From: Drosophila persimilis
Taxonomy: Eukaryota; Arthropoda; Insecta; Diptera; Drosophilidae
Length of the DNA: 64,000 nt
Assembly (NCBI RefSeq): GCF_003286085.1
Contig: NW_020825313.1
Location: 5,022,001 to 5,086,000 of the forward strand
Direction: 5' to 3'
Shown here piece by piece: positions 1-9,492 of the stretch. Made by a program: the position numbers and the translations under genes. The notes under the pieces were generated by a model. The model was not told the origin of the DNA. It did not search any database and saw only the letters and a program-made list of their open reading frames with translations. Every line of letters begins with the position of its first letter. The stretch's first letter is position 1.

Positions 1-545
1 GCGATCTTAGTTTTTAGCTTGACTTTTCGTTTTCGTTTCTGGATCAAGACTGAATTGATCTTTTTGATCTTTGCATCGTCAATTCCTTTCGGGAATAGTT
101 TTTTATAAACATCCCGATTGATTTCGCCATCCCGAATATTGGATTTCGTCATCCAAAGATTGAGAACCGTAAAATACTCAAAGTGAAGAATCTCCAGAAA
201 GCCGGGTGTGAGATTGTGTATCAGAAGCCGGGTGTGGGCAAAGATTGTTTTTCCATTTAGGCGAGTGTTAAAGATTGGGATTGTGGCGGGAGCCCAAGAT
301 TGAGATTGTATATCTTAAAAATCAATTAGGCGGAAGCCAAAGATTGATCTTGTGGTGGGAGGCAAAGATTGCGATTCTTTATATCTTGAAAAAAACCAAT
401 TAGGCGGACGCCCAAGATTGAAATTGTTTTCGTCTTAGAAAGCCAAAGATTGTTTACAACTCGTATAAGAGCTCATAAGAATTAGGTACGTTTACTCACT
501 CCATTCTTAAATGTTTCATCCCGATACATTTTGAAGTTCTGATAG
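1..545 (-). other. 3' tail of the errantivirus: env end, then non-coding repeat-rich DNA
   Basis: On the minus strand the frame at the end of the env remnant runs from 5033 across the BEL insertion into 540-520, then stops. The remainder is non-coding and holds diverged repeats built around the word CAATCTT (minus strand). Near 1-150 there is a short lysine/arginine-rich open stretch of unknown origin. I see no clear LTR terminus, so the 3' LTR either lies off the window or is not recognisable. Confidence 0.5.
255..462. repeat. Diverged tandem repeat, about 72 bp per unit, 2.5 units
   Basis: Units begin near 257, 326 and 402 with TAGGCG followed by AAAGATTG or CAAGATTG. The first two end in an ATATCTT, A-rich, CAAT stretch. 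Isolated AAGATTG words continue to about 455. The unit looks like errantivirus 3'-UTR material, but I cannot assign it. Confidence 0.6.
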
Positions 546-894
546 TGTTTGTAGTGGGGCGGATCGAAGATCAATTCTCCAAACGTCAAAAATCGTTGAT
601 CCAGTGAACCTCCTAGAAGCCGTCGCGAGAAATGAAAAGTAGCTGTGTTTCGTGATATGTAGGTGTGTATTTTGTTCTGGGGCGCGGTAGGTCGGCCGTT
701 CGAATCGGGGGTGGAAACGTAACTAACTTCTAAGGCTTATGATCTATGCTCTATGCTGGCTTGAGCGCCGTGTGGATCGTGACCTGTGGATCGTAGACCT
801 CCCGAGCGCCCCTCCGACAGCGTGAGCGCAGGTTGGGACCGGAGCGCCCGGCGTAGGCACAGTGCGCGGCAATCATCTCCTGCTGGTCTGAACA
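546..894 (-). repeat. 3' LTR of the BEL/Pao element
   Basis: It starts TGTTTGTAGTG and ends CTGAACA (plus strand), matching 4679-5027 with about seven substitutions and no length change. The 5 bp outside it (541-545, gatag) equal those after the other LTR. Confidence 0.93.
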
Positions 895-1242
895 TCATCC
901 GTGGAGTAGCATGTGGTGGTTATTGCCACACACCCTGCACAGCCCGCCACTGCGACAATCCTTGCCGGAGTGTTGGTGAGCCAGGCAGTTCCCGCAATAC
1001 TGGTTGAGAAGGACAGCTTGGAGTCTCTCTTCGGGGCTCAAGAGAAAAAATTGGTGGAAGGTCCGTAGCGGATGGACTCCTTGGCAGATTAGGCAACGGT
1101 AGGAGCCAATTTCCCGAGCACGTCGGTTCTCCATGGTGCGGTTGGCGCGGGGACGTGGGGCCATATCTGGGTGCGGAGAACTAAGATTAAATAAAGGCGT
1201 CAAAGACACATTAGTAACGATCTTGGAACGGGTGAGAGGCAC
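895..1242 (-). CDS. Zinc-knuckle ORF at the 3' end of the BEL element
   Basis: An open frame of 115 codons with a first ATG at codon 27 (1164). Three clustered Cys/His motifs are visible: C50, C53 and H57; C83, C86, H89/H91 and C96; C102, C105, H109/H110 and H114. The last ends in an HHMLLH-type tail typical of BEL/Pao gag knuckles. It is not the knuckle of this element's own gag, which is at 1952-2611. Its TGA stop abuts the 3' LTR directly. It takes the place where pol should be. It may be a second nucleic-acid-binding protein of a non-autonomous element, or a gag tail fused in by an internal deletion. Its product and expression are unknown. Confidence 0.6.
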   Translation of the reverse strand: MPLTRSKIVTNVSLTPLFNLSSPHPDMAPRPRANRTMENRRAREIGSYRCLICQGVHPLRTFHQFFLLSPEERLQAVLLNQYCGNCLAHQHSGKDCRSGGLCRVCGNNHHMLLHG

Positions 1243-1293
1243 ATTTAAGACATTGGAAATTGCCGCCCGGTTACATTGTCTGGTGAGGCTATG

Positions 1294-2117
1294 TTAATCT
1301 AAGGACGGATTCACCTTCGAGTTCAGGCTTGAGCTCGGACCGGAGCGTTGAGCTTTAATACAGTGCATATTTTGGAAATATTTCCGTCGGTCAGGAGACC
1401 GTTCGAGAACTTCTGCGGAGGGAGCTGGAAGGAAATTGCTTTCGTAAAAAGACCCCGAGTGTTCTACCAGTTTGATAGGTCGTCTGGAAATTTGACTCGA
1501 GAACGATGAGATTTGATTCACACCTGAGGCACTGAACCTGTGAGTACCCAGCCGAAAATGGTCTCCTGCCCGAGGAAAGAGCTACAGATGTTGGTCAGTG
1601 AGCCACTTAACGGAATGGACGGAAGGATATCCGCTCCAATCAGGACATCTATTTGTGAATTCTCATAGAAGGTCGGATCCGCCCATGAGAGGTTCGGCAG
1701 GTCTCTCAAGAACCCTTGCGAGATCGGATGCGATGGAATATTCGCGGCCAATTCCGGAATAACGTAGGCTGTGGCATTTAGTTGTAAGCCCGGCTTAGTC
1801 GGAGAACGAATGGAAAAACTGCAGAGCTCCTTTGACTGAGCGGATACGGCATTATTTAGGCCGGAGACCTGTGCCTGGATACGTTGGAATGGCAATTTGA
1901 TCATGTCCACAAGACGTTCTGTAATGAACGTCGCCTCTGAGCCAGAGTCGATCAGAGCGCGGGCGTGGAAAGTTTTCCCAGGTGGCAAATAGTAACGATG
2001 GCCGTGCCTAGAAGGACAACACTCGTGCCGGAGGCGAAATACGACTGAACGTTTGGCTGGGCTTCGGACGAACTTGGATTTTGTACGCTTGGTACTCGTA
2101 GATGTAGCTCGGGCCAC
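1294..2117 (-). pseudogene. BEL/Pao retropepsin-like aspartyl protease region
   Basis: The frame at 1518-2117 (199 codons) carries the protease active-site motif DSGS at residues 57-60 inside ALIDSGSEATFIT, a downstream IGAD segment, and the conserved FGW near its end, as in BEL/Pao polyproteins. It overlaps the gag zinc-knuckle frame in another phase. A 1-nt shift at its TGA (1518) leads into 1294-1521, a 75-codon continuation that stops before any RT domain. In an intact element the protease matures Gag-Pol; here the pol part is gone. The open frames start at non-ATG codons, consistent with a polyprotein read-through. Confidence 0.75.
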
Positions 2118-2611
2118 GCTGAGGAATTTTGTGCCGTTGTGGAAATCGCCTCGCTGGAGTTTGCTGGATTGCTACGGTGTAGACGCGTGTGATGCCGGAC
2201 TCCACAAGTGATACAATTGTGGGCGCTTTGGCATGCTCGTATCTGGTGGCCCCTTGGAAAGCAGTTCAAACAAAGCTGCTTTTGTTTAATGTAGTCGGAG
2301 CGAGCGTCAGCGGGCATTTGAAGGAAGTAAGGGCATAAACGGATTGGATGATACTCTTTGGAGCAGAGATCACACGTGCTCCTCGTTTGATTCACTGTGG
2401 TCTCGAACGAGTGGGCACTCCTAGGATAAGGACTTCCTTGAGACCGAAACGGATTGCTTCTCGAATTGTCTGAAGTGCGTATGCTCGCCCTGTAGTGGGC
2501 CTGAGTCTCCATGCCTGGATGGCCGTCCTCGGTCACTTCGAGAGACAGGTACCGCTCCGCCAGGAACTTGTCCATGGCGTGCCAGGTGGGAATTTCGGAC
2601 TTGTGCGTCAC
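1952..2611 (-). pseudogene. BEL gag C-terminal part with zinc knuckles
   Basis: A 219-codon open frame. Cysteines C80, C83 and C93, then C114, C117, H122, C127, then C133, C136, H140, H141 and H145, form the three-part Cys/His array of BEL/Pao gag, which binds genomic RNA in the particle. Upstream the frame breaks before the DUF1759 part (2746-3234), so at least one frameshift lies between 2612 and 2745. Downstream it overlaps the protease frame by about 165 bp in another phase. Confidence 0.75.
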
Positions 2612-2745
2612 GGATTGCTCCCAAAGCTCGTCTTTGGCAGCTTAGCGGAAATGAGGTACACTAAAACTCCGTCAGCGAAAACGCTGTCTGTAGAGACCTC
2701 GGAATGGGTGAGTGTCGTGAGGCACTTGTGGACGGCCCTTTGGAG

Positions 2746-3578
2746 CTATTTTAGCGCTGCTGCTGACTCGGTACGGATTTGGGGCAGACTGAAAAGGATC
2801 TTCAGCTGGGCCGTGAGCATCAGCCTCTTGTTTTGGAAACGCTCACGGAGGGCGTTCCATGCGGACGCGAAACCCTCGTTCGTAAGTGGAGCCTGTGCCA
2901 CTATGTCGTGGGCTTCACCGCAGGTCTTTTTGTTGAGGTGGTACAGTTTTTCCACTGGAGCCAACCTTGGGTTTTCTATGTAGATGGCGGTGAACAGGTC
3001 TTGGAACGTGAGCCACTGCTGGTAGTCCCCACTGAAAACTTCTGTGTCACATGGAGGGAGGCGGCAACCGCCGGAAGTCGGCACTTGAACGGCCAGTTGC
3101 GGCGTGTGAGGGACAGTCGGGGGCTCGAGCTGATCGTTCAGTTCGGCCAGGCATTGCGGGTAGACCGCGTAGCAGTCATCGTACATCTCTTGGACATCAG
3201 CTACACCCTCTGGATCGTCTTCCGCCATCGTCACCGAACAGGATGGACTTGGGAGAGCGAGCGGGTTGGTGTGCTAGCATCTGGAGCACTGAGCTTCTGG
3301 TCGAAGCGGGTCAGTCTGCTTGCAGCCATGACAAACTTAGAGTGTGCGGAACTGGCGGCCATAGTGCTAGGAGCCGTGCGAGGGACTTCCGAGGGGAGCA
3401 ACAAGGCCTCGAAGACATGTGGTGCGTGAGCCCTGGACGTGGTCGGACCTCGCTCAGCTGGGGCCGGACGGGAAGATGTGGGCGTAGTGACTGAGCCGTT
3501 GGAGCTGGGTGGATGGGTCAAACTCAGCGAATTCACCCGCTTAAACTTCTTGCGAGATTTCTTCTCAACATTGGGCAT
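2746..3578 (-). pseudogene. BEL gag N-terminal part (DUF1759-like)
   Basis: Two frames meet at an ATGA-type overlap near 3231-3234. The 115-codon frame 3231-3578 starts at a plausible ATG (3578) and is basic and Ser/Pro-rich. The 162-codon frame 2746-3234 carries the DUF1759-like capsid region: the pattern F-S-G-D-Y...W..F.DLF, and later AW..LRERF.NKR, resembles other BEL gags, including 40852-41421 in this window. It stops at 2746 in mid-domain. I treat the two as one gag split by frameshift. Confidence 0.7.
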
Positions 3579-4658
3579 ATTTTGCTGATGGATTTGCGAT
3601 AACGCGCATTAGAGTCGCAAAGGTAGGTGAGCGGAAATGGCGACGTGGAAGTTCAGAACTACGAACCGTGGATATGTGGTTTTGGTGGAATTTATTGCGA
3701 GTATTTATATTATGGAAATAGTACACCGTGGCCGGAATATATTGATATAAATACTACGATCAACAAACAAATGTCCAACCAAGAACGAAAACAATATACT
3801 CTCAAAATGCAGGGTAGCGCGTCACTTGGCGTTCCGTTACGGTCAAGCGCAGCACCGAAAAATATTCTCCCAAAAACTACAGCGCAGGCAAACGGTGGAG
3901 AAGCGAAAAGAAAAATGACAAGAATGCACCGCTGCTGCTGCTTGTATGTGTGTATGTATGGCTGTAAGTGCTATGTACCGCGGATGGGTTGAAGAGATGT
4001 CAAACAACGGGTAAAAACGATGGATAACCGTTTTATATACAATATGTATATTATATAGATGTGGCAGAATGTGCCAATTTAAAATGCGTACGTATAGATA
4101 TATGTATACATATATGTAAGATAAATACATATGTATGTGCCGTATGTATGGATCGTTATTCTGTTGGTAGTATAATTCTTTAAATAAGGAGGCGCAGTGA
4201 TTTGTTATTTTATTTCCTTATAAAACCGACAAACTATTGAACTTTGACTAATTGAACTAATTGCAAGAATATGCGTTTATGTTTGTTGCCAGCCGCTTGG
4301 ATTGCGTTGCGATGTGTACATACATGTGTATGTATGTTAGTAACGAAAGCTCAGCTGGTAGCTGGGAGAGGTAGGAATATTATTTACACTGGATCGGAAG
4401 CTGAACGCAGGAGTTAGCTCGGATCAAATTAAACCTTTGGGGAAGTAGGAGGCCACAACCGTTGGCAGAACGAAGTATGGTTTAATTTGGAGCTAGAGCG
4501 AGAAATAAATACATATGTATATAAATATGTATGTACATATGCCACGGGAACTCGGACTGGGATGGAAAACTCGCACGAAATCACTGCACTGGTGTTAGGC
4601 ACAATCGAAGAGTACTCATCTTGAACTGGGGTGAGCTTCTCTTTATGGGGAAGGCGAA
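3579..4658 (-). other. Leader of the BEL element, non-coding
   Basis: About 1.1 kb between the primer-binding site and the gag start. It is AT-rich, with runs of TATGTA/TACATA near 3940-4130 and 4300-4550. Short frames here look like by-products of low-complexity sequence. I see no other gene. Confidence 0.6.
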
Positions 4659-4677
4659 GATCCGGCTCGTAGGACCA
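4659..4677 (-). other. tRNA-Tyr-like primer-binding site
   Basis: One base inside the 5' LTR the minus strand starts TGG and is complementary to a tRNA 3' end of the form ...TCCGGCTCG.AGGACCA. From recall this matches Drosophila tRNA-Tyr except for one or two bases. It fixes the element's orientation as minus. Confidence 0.75.
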
Positions 4678-4678
4678 A

Positions 4679-5027
4679 TGTTTGTAGTGAGGCGGATCGA
4701 AGATCAATTCTCCAAACGTCAATAATCGTTGATCCAGTGAACCTCCTAGAAGCCGTCGCGAGAAATGAAAAGTAGCTGTGTTTCGTGATATGTAGGTGTG
4801 TATTTTGTTCTGGGGCGCGGTAGGTCGGCCGTTCGAATCGGGGGTGGAAATGTAACTAACTTCTAAGGCTTATGATCTATGCTCTATGCTGGCTTGAGCG
4901 CCGTGTGGATCGTGACCTCTGGATCGTAGACCTCCCGAGCACCCCTCCGACAGCGTGAGCGCAGGTTGGGACCGGAGCGCCCGGCGTTGGCACAGTGCGC
5001 GGCAATCATCTCCTGCTGGCCTGAACA
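4679..5027 (-). repeat. 5' LTR of the BEL/Pao element
   Basis: A 349-bp TG...CA repeat, the partner of 546-894. It is followed by the second copy of the target duplication gatag (5028-5032). Confidence 0.93.
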
Positions 5028-5032
5028 GATAG

Positions 5033-5740
5033 AACTCTAATTTCTTCTGATAGTATTTGAATGTTGTTTTCCACTTTTTCTTCTGTAGGTATTCCTATTG
5101 ATTTAATGAATGAGCCGAAGTAAAATAAAATGATCAATAACAAAATGATTAAAAATAATGTTGTTAATGGTAAGGCCGTATTACCAAATGTTATAAGTGG
5201 ATTTAAAATATAAACATTATCAAAGGAACAATTTGTTTCAATTATTTAAACAATTAGATAATCAACATTTTTCACCTCTTACTAACATTCCATCATCTAG
5301 TGTGATGGCTTTTACATGGTAAAGCTGGCAAATATCGTTAATCTGAAGATATTTAATATAAATGCAATTAAATCTGCATTTCGAATTATTTTAACCGTTG
5401 CAATATCCAGTAGATCAGACAGTTCAACAAGCTGTTTTTCATTACTAAAAATGTCTTCTATTTCATTTTTATTTAAAATTTTTTTATTGAAAATGTTTAT
5501 TTTTAAGAGGTATCAACTAAATTTAGTAAATCAAAAGATATTTATTTTAAGCGATGCTTTCTCAGTATCGTTTCTTCATTGAAGATGCAATTTTTTAATG
5601 AATTTGATAGCAAGTCAATTTCTTTGACAAATTTTGAATTTATTATAAATTGTTTCTGGAAAAATGTTATCTTTATGTATAATTCTGTTTCCATTTTTGA
5701 CTATAATTTTATTCGGTTGATTTTCTTTAACTACCTGCTT
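5033..5740 (-). pseudogene. Errantivirus integrase tail and env remnant
   Basis: From 5740 downward the first roughly 75 bp continue the integrase C-terminal frame broken by the solo LTR. After that come env-like pieces in shifting frames. One run (about 5470-5290) has env-like spacing of acidic and aliphatic residues, and a hydrophobic segment of about 22 residues near 5200-5120 looks like the C-terminal membrane anchor. Env of these elements mediates entry as a class I-type fusion protein; this copy has many stops and large deletions and cannot be functional. The assignment of the middle part rests on position and composition. Confidence 0.6.
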
Positions 5741-6504
5741 TGTAACGAACCTAAAACGAACCAATCCGTCCCCCGACTTATATTGACCGCATCACATCAC
5801 ACCCCACAACCAACGCCACCTCTCCGCACGCAGCCACCGATCAACACGCGCCAACTCCATAACGCTGACCAAAGACATCAGGTCACGCGTACTTTCCCCA
5901 CTCCAGGCCAAGCCATCGGCCAAGTGCAGTCTTCCGGGTTCATCAACTGCGGAAAGATGACGCCGCGAAAATCTGCGACGATCACCAAGAACGGCAAAGT
6001 GCACCCCGACGCGGAAGTGCATTTTCAAACCCGCAGACCCAAGAAGCAGCTTACGCAGAAACCCGGCTCAAAGTACGGACGTTGTACCAAAACTTACGCA
6101 GAAATCCGGCTCACAGTACGGTCGTTGTACCAAAACTTACGCAGAGACCCGGTTCGGAGTACAGACGCGGTACCCGGAACTCACAAGAAGACATCGGCGA
6201 CCAATTAAAATAAGTTCATTTAAACTGCTAAGAATTACAATAAAGTGTCGAATTATCAAAGTAAAAACACCCGATTGCGTAAGTTCACTCCAATTAGTCG
6301 AGGCACCGACGCCACCCCGCCCCGAGTCCACGCAGCCGTTTCGTATGCACGACGAGCGACGCCCATTCTAGCCCCGATCCGCCCCTCTACGATAGGCCGC
6401 CCCCCGACGCCGCCCTTAAGGTTCCATCCAATTTCTACAAATTTCTTGTGGATTGACCCCTGGACGTGACTGAGTTTGCCTCAGCCTGAAATAGGTCCAT
6501 CACA
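5741..6504 (+). mobile_element. Solo LTR of an unrelated LTR retrotransposon (TSD gctt)
   Basis: A 764-bp insert starting TGTAACG and ending CATCACA, flanked by gctt at 5737-5740 and 6505-6508. Without it and one gctt, the errantivirus integrase frame runs on with no break, which proves insertion into a once-open gene. There is no internal coding region, so it is a recombination remnant (solo LTR). Plus orientation is suggested by AATAAA near 6239. It is GC-rich compared with the AT-rich host element and holds a 43-bp triple repeat. Family not recognised. Confidence 0.8.
6050..6178 (+). repeat. Three tandem 43-bp repeats inside the solo LTR
   Basis: Units at 6050-6092, 6093-6135 and 6136-6178 all begin CTTACGCAGA. 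The first two differ at only a few positions; the third is more diverged. Confidence 0.85.
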
Positions 6505-6508
6505 GCTT

Positions 6509-7200
6509 TTTGTTTCGAGACTGAAGTTTATTTCTTTCTCCGAATTTCTTTTCATAAACTACTTCTCCTATTTTATAATCTTTTTCTCTTCTATCTTTGT
6601 TATGTAGCTTAAGCATTTTGGTCTGAGCTTCCTTAAGTAATATTGGATTATGTTTGTGTTCTATTTTGTTATACAATATGTCATATGGCATTTGATTGGT
6701 CGTTGAATGTATCGTCAGGTTATATTTCAGTGCCGCCCTTATTATTATTTCTGAATAATCTGTTGAATTTAGTTCATCCTTGATGCACCGCGCTATTTCT
6801 GTTAGTGTGGAATGTACCCTTTCTACCTGACCATTTTAGGTGCTTTGTCTGGGATCAGCATAATAAATAGTTAAGTTACTCCTTTGTATAAATGATCTAA
6901 ATTGTGCTGAAGCAAAGCTTGGTTCGTTGTCATTCATTAATGATTTTGCTAAAGGAAAGTGTTGCGAAATTTCCATTACCTTATTTTCAATGTTTAATTT
7001 ACTTTGGATTTCCTTGACCACAAAGTATTTGGAATAAGAATCTATACAAGTTATGAATGTTATGCTTTGGGCATAGTATATGTCTAAATGTAATTGATCT
7101 CCTTCTTTTGCTAGAATGGGAGCTTCCCCAATTGGAATTTTTACAGGGTGTCTATGACATTTGTTTTTTTTTACAGATCTCACAATTTTTTATATACTCT
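6509..7200 (-). pseudogene. Errantivirus integrase (catalytic core and C-terminal part)
   Basis: On the minus strand the zinc-finger end (C..CH) is followed by the first catalytic Asp in an LHLD context, the second in NDNEPSF, and the Glu in NGQVER, so all three DDE residues are visible. A TAA (6836-6838) just before the NGQVER block interrupts a frame that otherwise stays in phase to 6509. The C-terminal domain is then cut by the solo LTR and resumes at 5740. Integrase inserts the DNA copy into the host genome; this copy is inactive through the stop and the insertion. Confidence 0.82.
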
Positions 7201-7400
7201 TTTAATTTTTTGTGTAGGTTTGGCCAATAATACAACTTAGTTATTTGTTTGTAGTTTTCGTCTAGTCCCCTATGGGCTCTGAAATATGTTTCTTCTATAA
7301 TTATAGCTTTATCTTCTGCGTTTACTACATCTTGGAGGAACTTTCTGGTAAAGAGAAATTTATTTATGAAGTTTTCCTTTAGCTTATTTTGGATAAGTTA

Positions 7401-8173
7401 TTAATCTTCTAAACTGCAGTGTATTCCTGTGGTTAAGTAAGGATGAATAAATTCTTTCAAAATGATTAGCAAATTGTCAACCGTATCGAATTCAATAATA
7501 TGTCGGGTATTTTCATAAACTCTTACTAACTCATGAACTGTGAATCTTCCTTGCGATAATAGTAGCTGCTGTTTAAATTGGTTTAAAGGCTTGCTAGTCT
7601 CTTGAATGACGTTTTCAAAACTACTCTCTGCTGAATGCTGAGTATTTATATCTGATTCCGATTCTGTCTGGTCGATATCACTATCTTTCATATGATTTAT
7701 TTGAATCCGAGATAAAGCGTCCGCTACTACGTTAGTTGAGCCTGGTTTATAAATGATTTTCGGTGTGAAACTTTCAATGAAGTAATACCAACGTTTAATT
7801 TCAACATTGGGATTTTTTTTGCGACATTGCAAAGGACAAAGGTTGGTGATCTGTATGTATTTCAATTCCACTCACTCCGTATAAATAATTTCGCAAATTT
7901 TTTAATGCCCATGCAATAGCTAATAATTCCTTTTTATTAGTAGCATATAATTTAGACTTACTTAAAGTTTTAGAAATAAACGTTATGGGATTCCCATCTT
8001 GTGACAAAACTGCTCCTATTGCTATGTCTGATGCCTGGTGTCTGGATCATCTAGCTGTATTAAGGTTTTTTTGGATGCCCTTCGTGAAACTTTCTCATTT
8101 ACTCCACTTAGATATTTAGTTAATGGTTTGGCAATTGTGGCATAATTTCGGACAAATTTTCTGTAATACCCTG
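7401..8173 (-). pseudogene. Errantivirus RNase H region and RT-RNase H connection
   Basis: The minus strand shows the RNase H landmarks of Ty3/gypsy elements: a KELLAI.WALK...NYLYG helix, then TDHQPL, then KRWYYF...YKPG..N.VADALSRI. A frameshift lies at a homopolymer near 7810-7830 and another break near 8010-8040. The 8040-8173 part is the end of the RT thumb, ending at the MITE. The enzyme would degrade the RNA strand of the hybrid. 7200-7400 is the degenerate link to integrase and shows nothing else. Confidence 0.8.
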
Positions 8174-8176
8174 TTA

Positions 8177-8932
8177 GGGCTTGCGCACACTGTAGCTGAA
8201 AGCGGAGCTGAAAGCGGAGCTGATAGCTGATTTATAAGCTCTGAAAAAACAAACACACTGCACCGGTGCAAGTGCGCACATTGCAGACTGAGCTGAGCTG
8301 AAAGCTGAAAAAGCTCGCTGAAATCAGCTCAGCTTAGTTTGATCGATCAAGCATGTTTGTTTTTTCAGCAAGCTGAGTGCTGATTTTGTTCAAGTGTATT
8401 GGTTCATAAGTGATCGAAAATGGGCTGCAAAACATTTTTAAGCGAAATTACGGTTAACCCAGCGCTGGGGAATAAGCGGGACTATTAAAAATATTTGAAT
8501 AATAGTTTTATCTATAATTTCTGGAAGGCGATAAATTGGGCAAAAAAGTTTTATTATTTACCATTACCAATGTAATGTAAAAATGTAATAATTCGTAAAA
8601 AAAAAGTAATACGAATACAAACTCAACGAAAAAGTGGTTAAAAAACACGTAATTTAAAAAAAAAAAAAAAACGAAGTAAACTTCCGTCTGGCTACTGTAC
8701 GTGCTGTGAAGTAATAATTCATTAACAATATAATAATAATAATTATAATGATATCTATTGATGCCACTTAAGGAGATAGACAAAGGGAGGCAGTGGCTTT
8801 CAGCTTTCAGCAATCAGATCAGCCGACAATGTACGCACCTGCAAGCTGATTCTGCCTGAGAAAAGCTCTCAGATCAGCTGAGCTTTCAGCTTTGATTTCA
8901 GCTCCGCTTTCAGCTACAGTGTGCGCGAGCCC
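8177..8932. mobile_element. PIF/Harbinger-like MITE with about 37-bp inverted ends (TSD TTA/TAA)
   Basis: The left end GGGCTTGCGCACACTG and right end CAGTGTGCGCGAGCCC are inverted repeats. They extend about 37 bp with one mismatch and are flanked by TTA (8174-8176) and TAA (8933-8935). Three-base TWA targets and GGG/CCC ends are the PIF/Harbinger signature. Many copies of AGCTGA/TCAGCT lie just inside both ends. At 756 bp it has no credible transposase, so it is non-autonomous. It lies within the RT region of the errantivirus; without it and one TWA the frame is continuous. Confidence 0.75.
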
Positions 8933-8935
8933 TAA

Positions 8936-9492
8936 GTCCCAAAAAGCTACGTAGCTATCTGATATTTTTAGCAATTGGATAGTTTTTTATTGTAGAGATT
9001 TTGTCTGGATCTGTTTTAATGATATTATGGGAAACAATGAATCCCAGAAATTTGGTTTCTTATTGAAAGAATTTAGACTTCTCTAGGGAAACTTTCATAT
9101 TAGCGTTTTGCGTTTGGAAAATTCTGGGAGCGTTCGTCAATCCCATAGGCATTCTCAGAAATTCATATTTACCATTATTTATGTAAAAAGATGTTTTTTC
9201 AATATCTGATTCTCTCATTAAAGTCTGATAGAAACCTGACTCTAAATCAATGGCCGAGAAATACTTTGCCTTACCTAAATTGGCAAGGATTACTGACGGA
9301 TCTTGCATAGGGTATCTATCCGGTATGGTGTTTTCAATAAGTTTCTTAAAGTCTATTACTAATCTATGTTTAGGAGTTCCATCCTCATTTACTCCCTTCT
9401 TTGGTACTACTATTACCGATGAATTATATGGGCTTTTAGTAGGTCTGATTGTTCCTATAATAATAGCTATAATTTTCTCTGAGGTTTTCTAA
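8936..9492 (-). pseudogene. Errantivirus reverse transcriptase, catalytic core deleted
   Basis: From 9490 down, the minus strand encodes the N-terminal half of RT: SPYNS, RLVIDFKKL, the first catalytic Asp in SAIDLESGF, and LRMPMGLTNAPRIFQ. The frame then passes near 9110 directly into the segment normally found after the active site (SLEKSKFF, followed by the thumb). The stretch that should carry the YxDD catalytic pair, about 45-50 residues in related elements, is missing. The deletion makes the enzyme inactive regardless of later insertions. A frameshift is also present near 9450-9490. Confidence 0.82.

Larger units (their letters stand above)
546..5027 (-). mobile_element. BEL/Pao-type LTR retrotransposon lacking pol enzymes (4482 bp, TSD gatag)
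   Basis: Two 349-bp direct repeats (546-894 and 4679-5027), both TG...CA, bound the element. The flanking 5-mers 541-545 and 5028-5032 are both gatag, a 5-bp target-site duplication. Orientation is minus: a tRNA primer-binding site lies just inside the 4679-5027 repeat, and gag and protease read from 3578 to 1294. Gag (DUF1759-like), zinc knuckles and aspartyl protease are visible, but no RT, RNase H or integrase. A separate zinc-knuckle ORF fills the last 350 bp. At least seven differences separate the LTRs (about 2%), so the insertion is not very recent. It sits in the env 3' region of the errantivirus. I see no polypurine tract at the inner edge of the 3' LTR, which is odd. Confidence 0.88.

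Noticed and set aside
3843-4130. Minus-strand frame rich in Tyr, Ile and His in the BEL leader
   Set aside because: It derives from TATGTA/TACATA low-complexity sequence.
6050-6178. Regular short repeats that could suggest a CRISPR array
   Set aside because: The 43-bp units are contiguous without spacers, lie in an LTR, and the genome is eukaryotic. The 12-bp, 60-bp and 82-bp arrays fail for the same reasons.
8508-8813. Tyr/Phe-rich frame inside the MITE as a transposase fragment
   Set aside because: It arises from AT-rich homopolymers, has no transposase motif, and non-autonomous elements of this size normally lack coding capacity.
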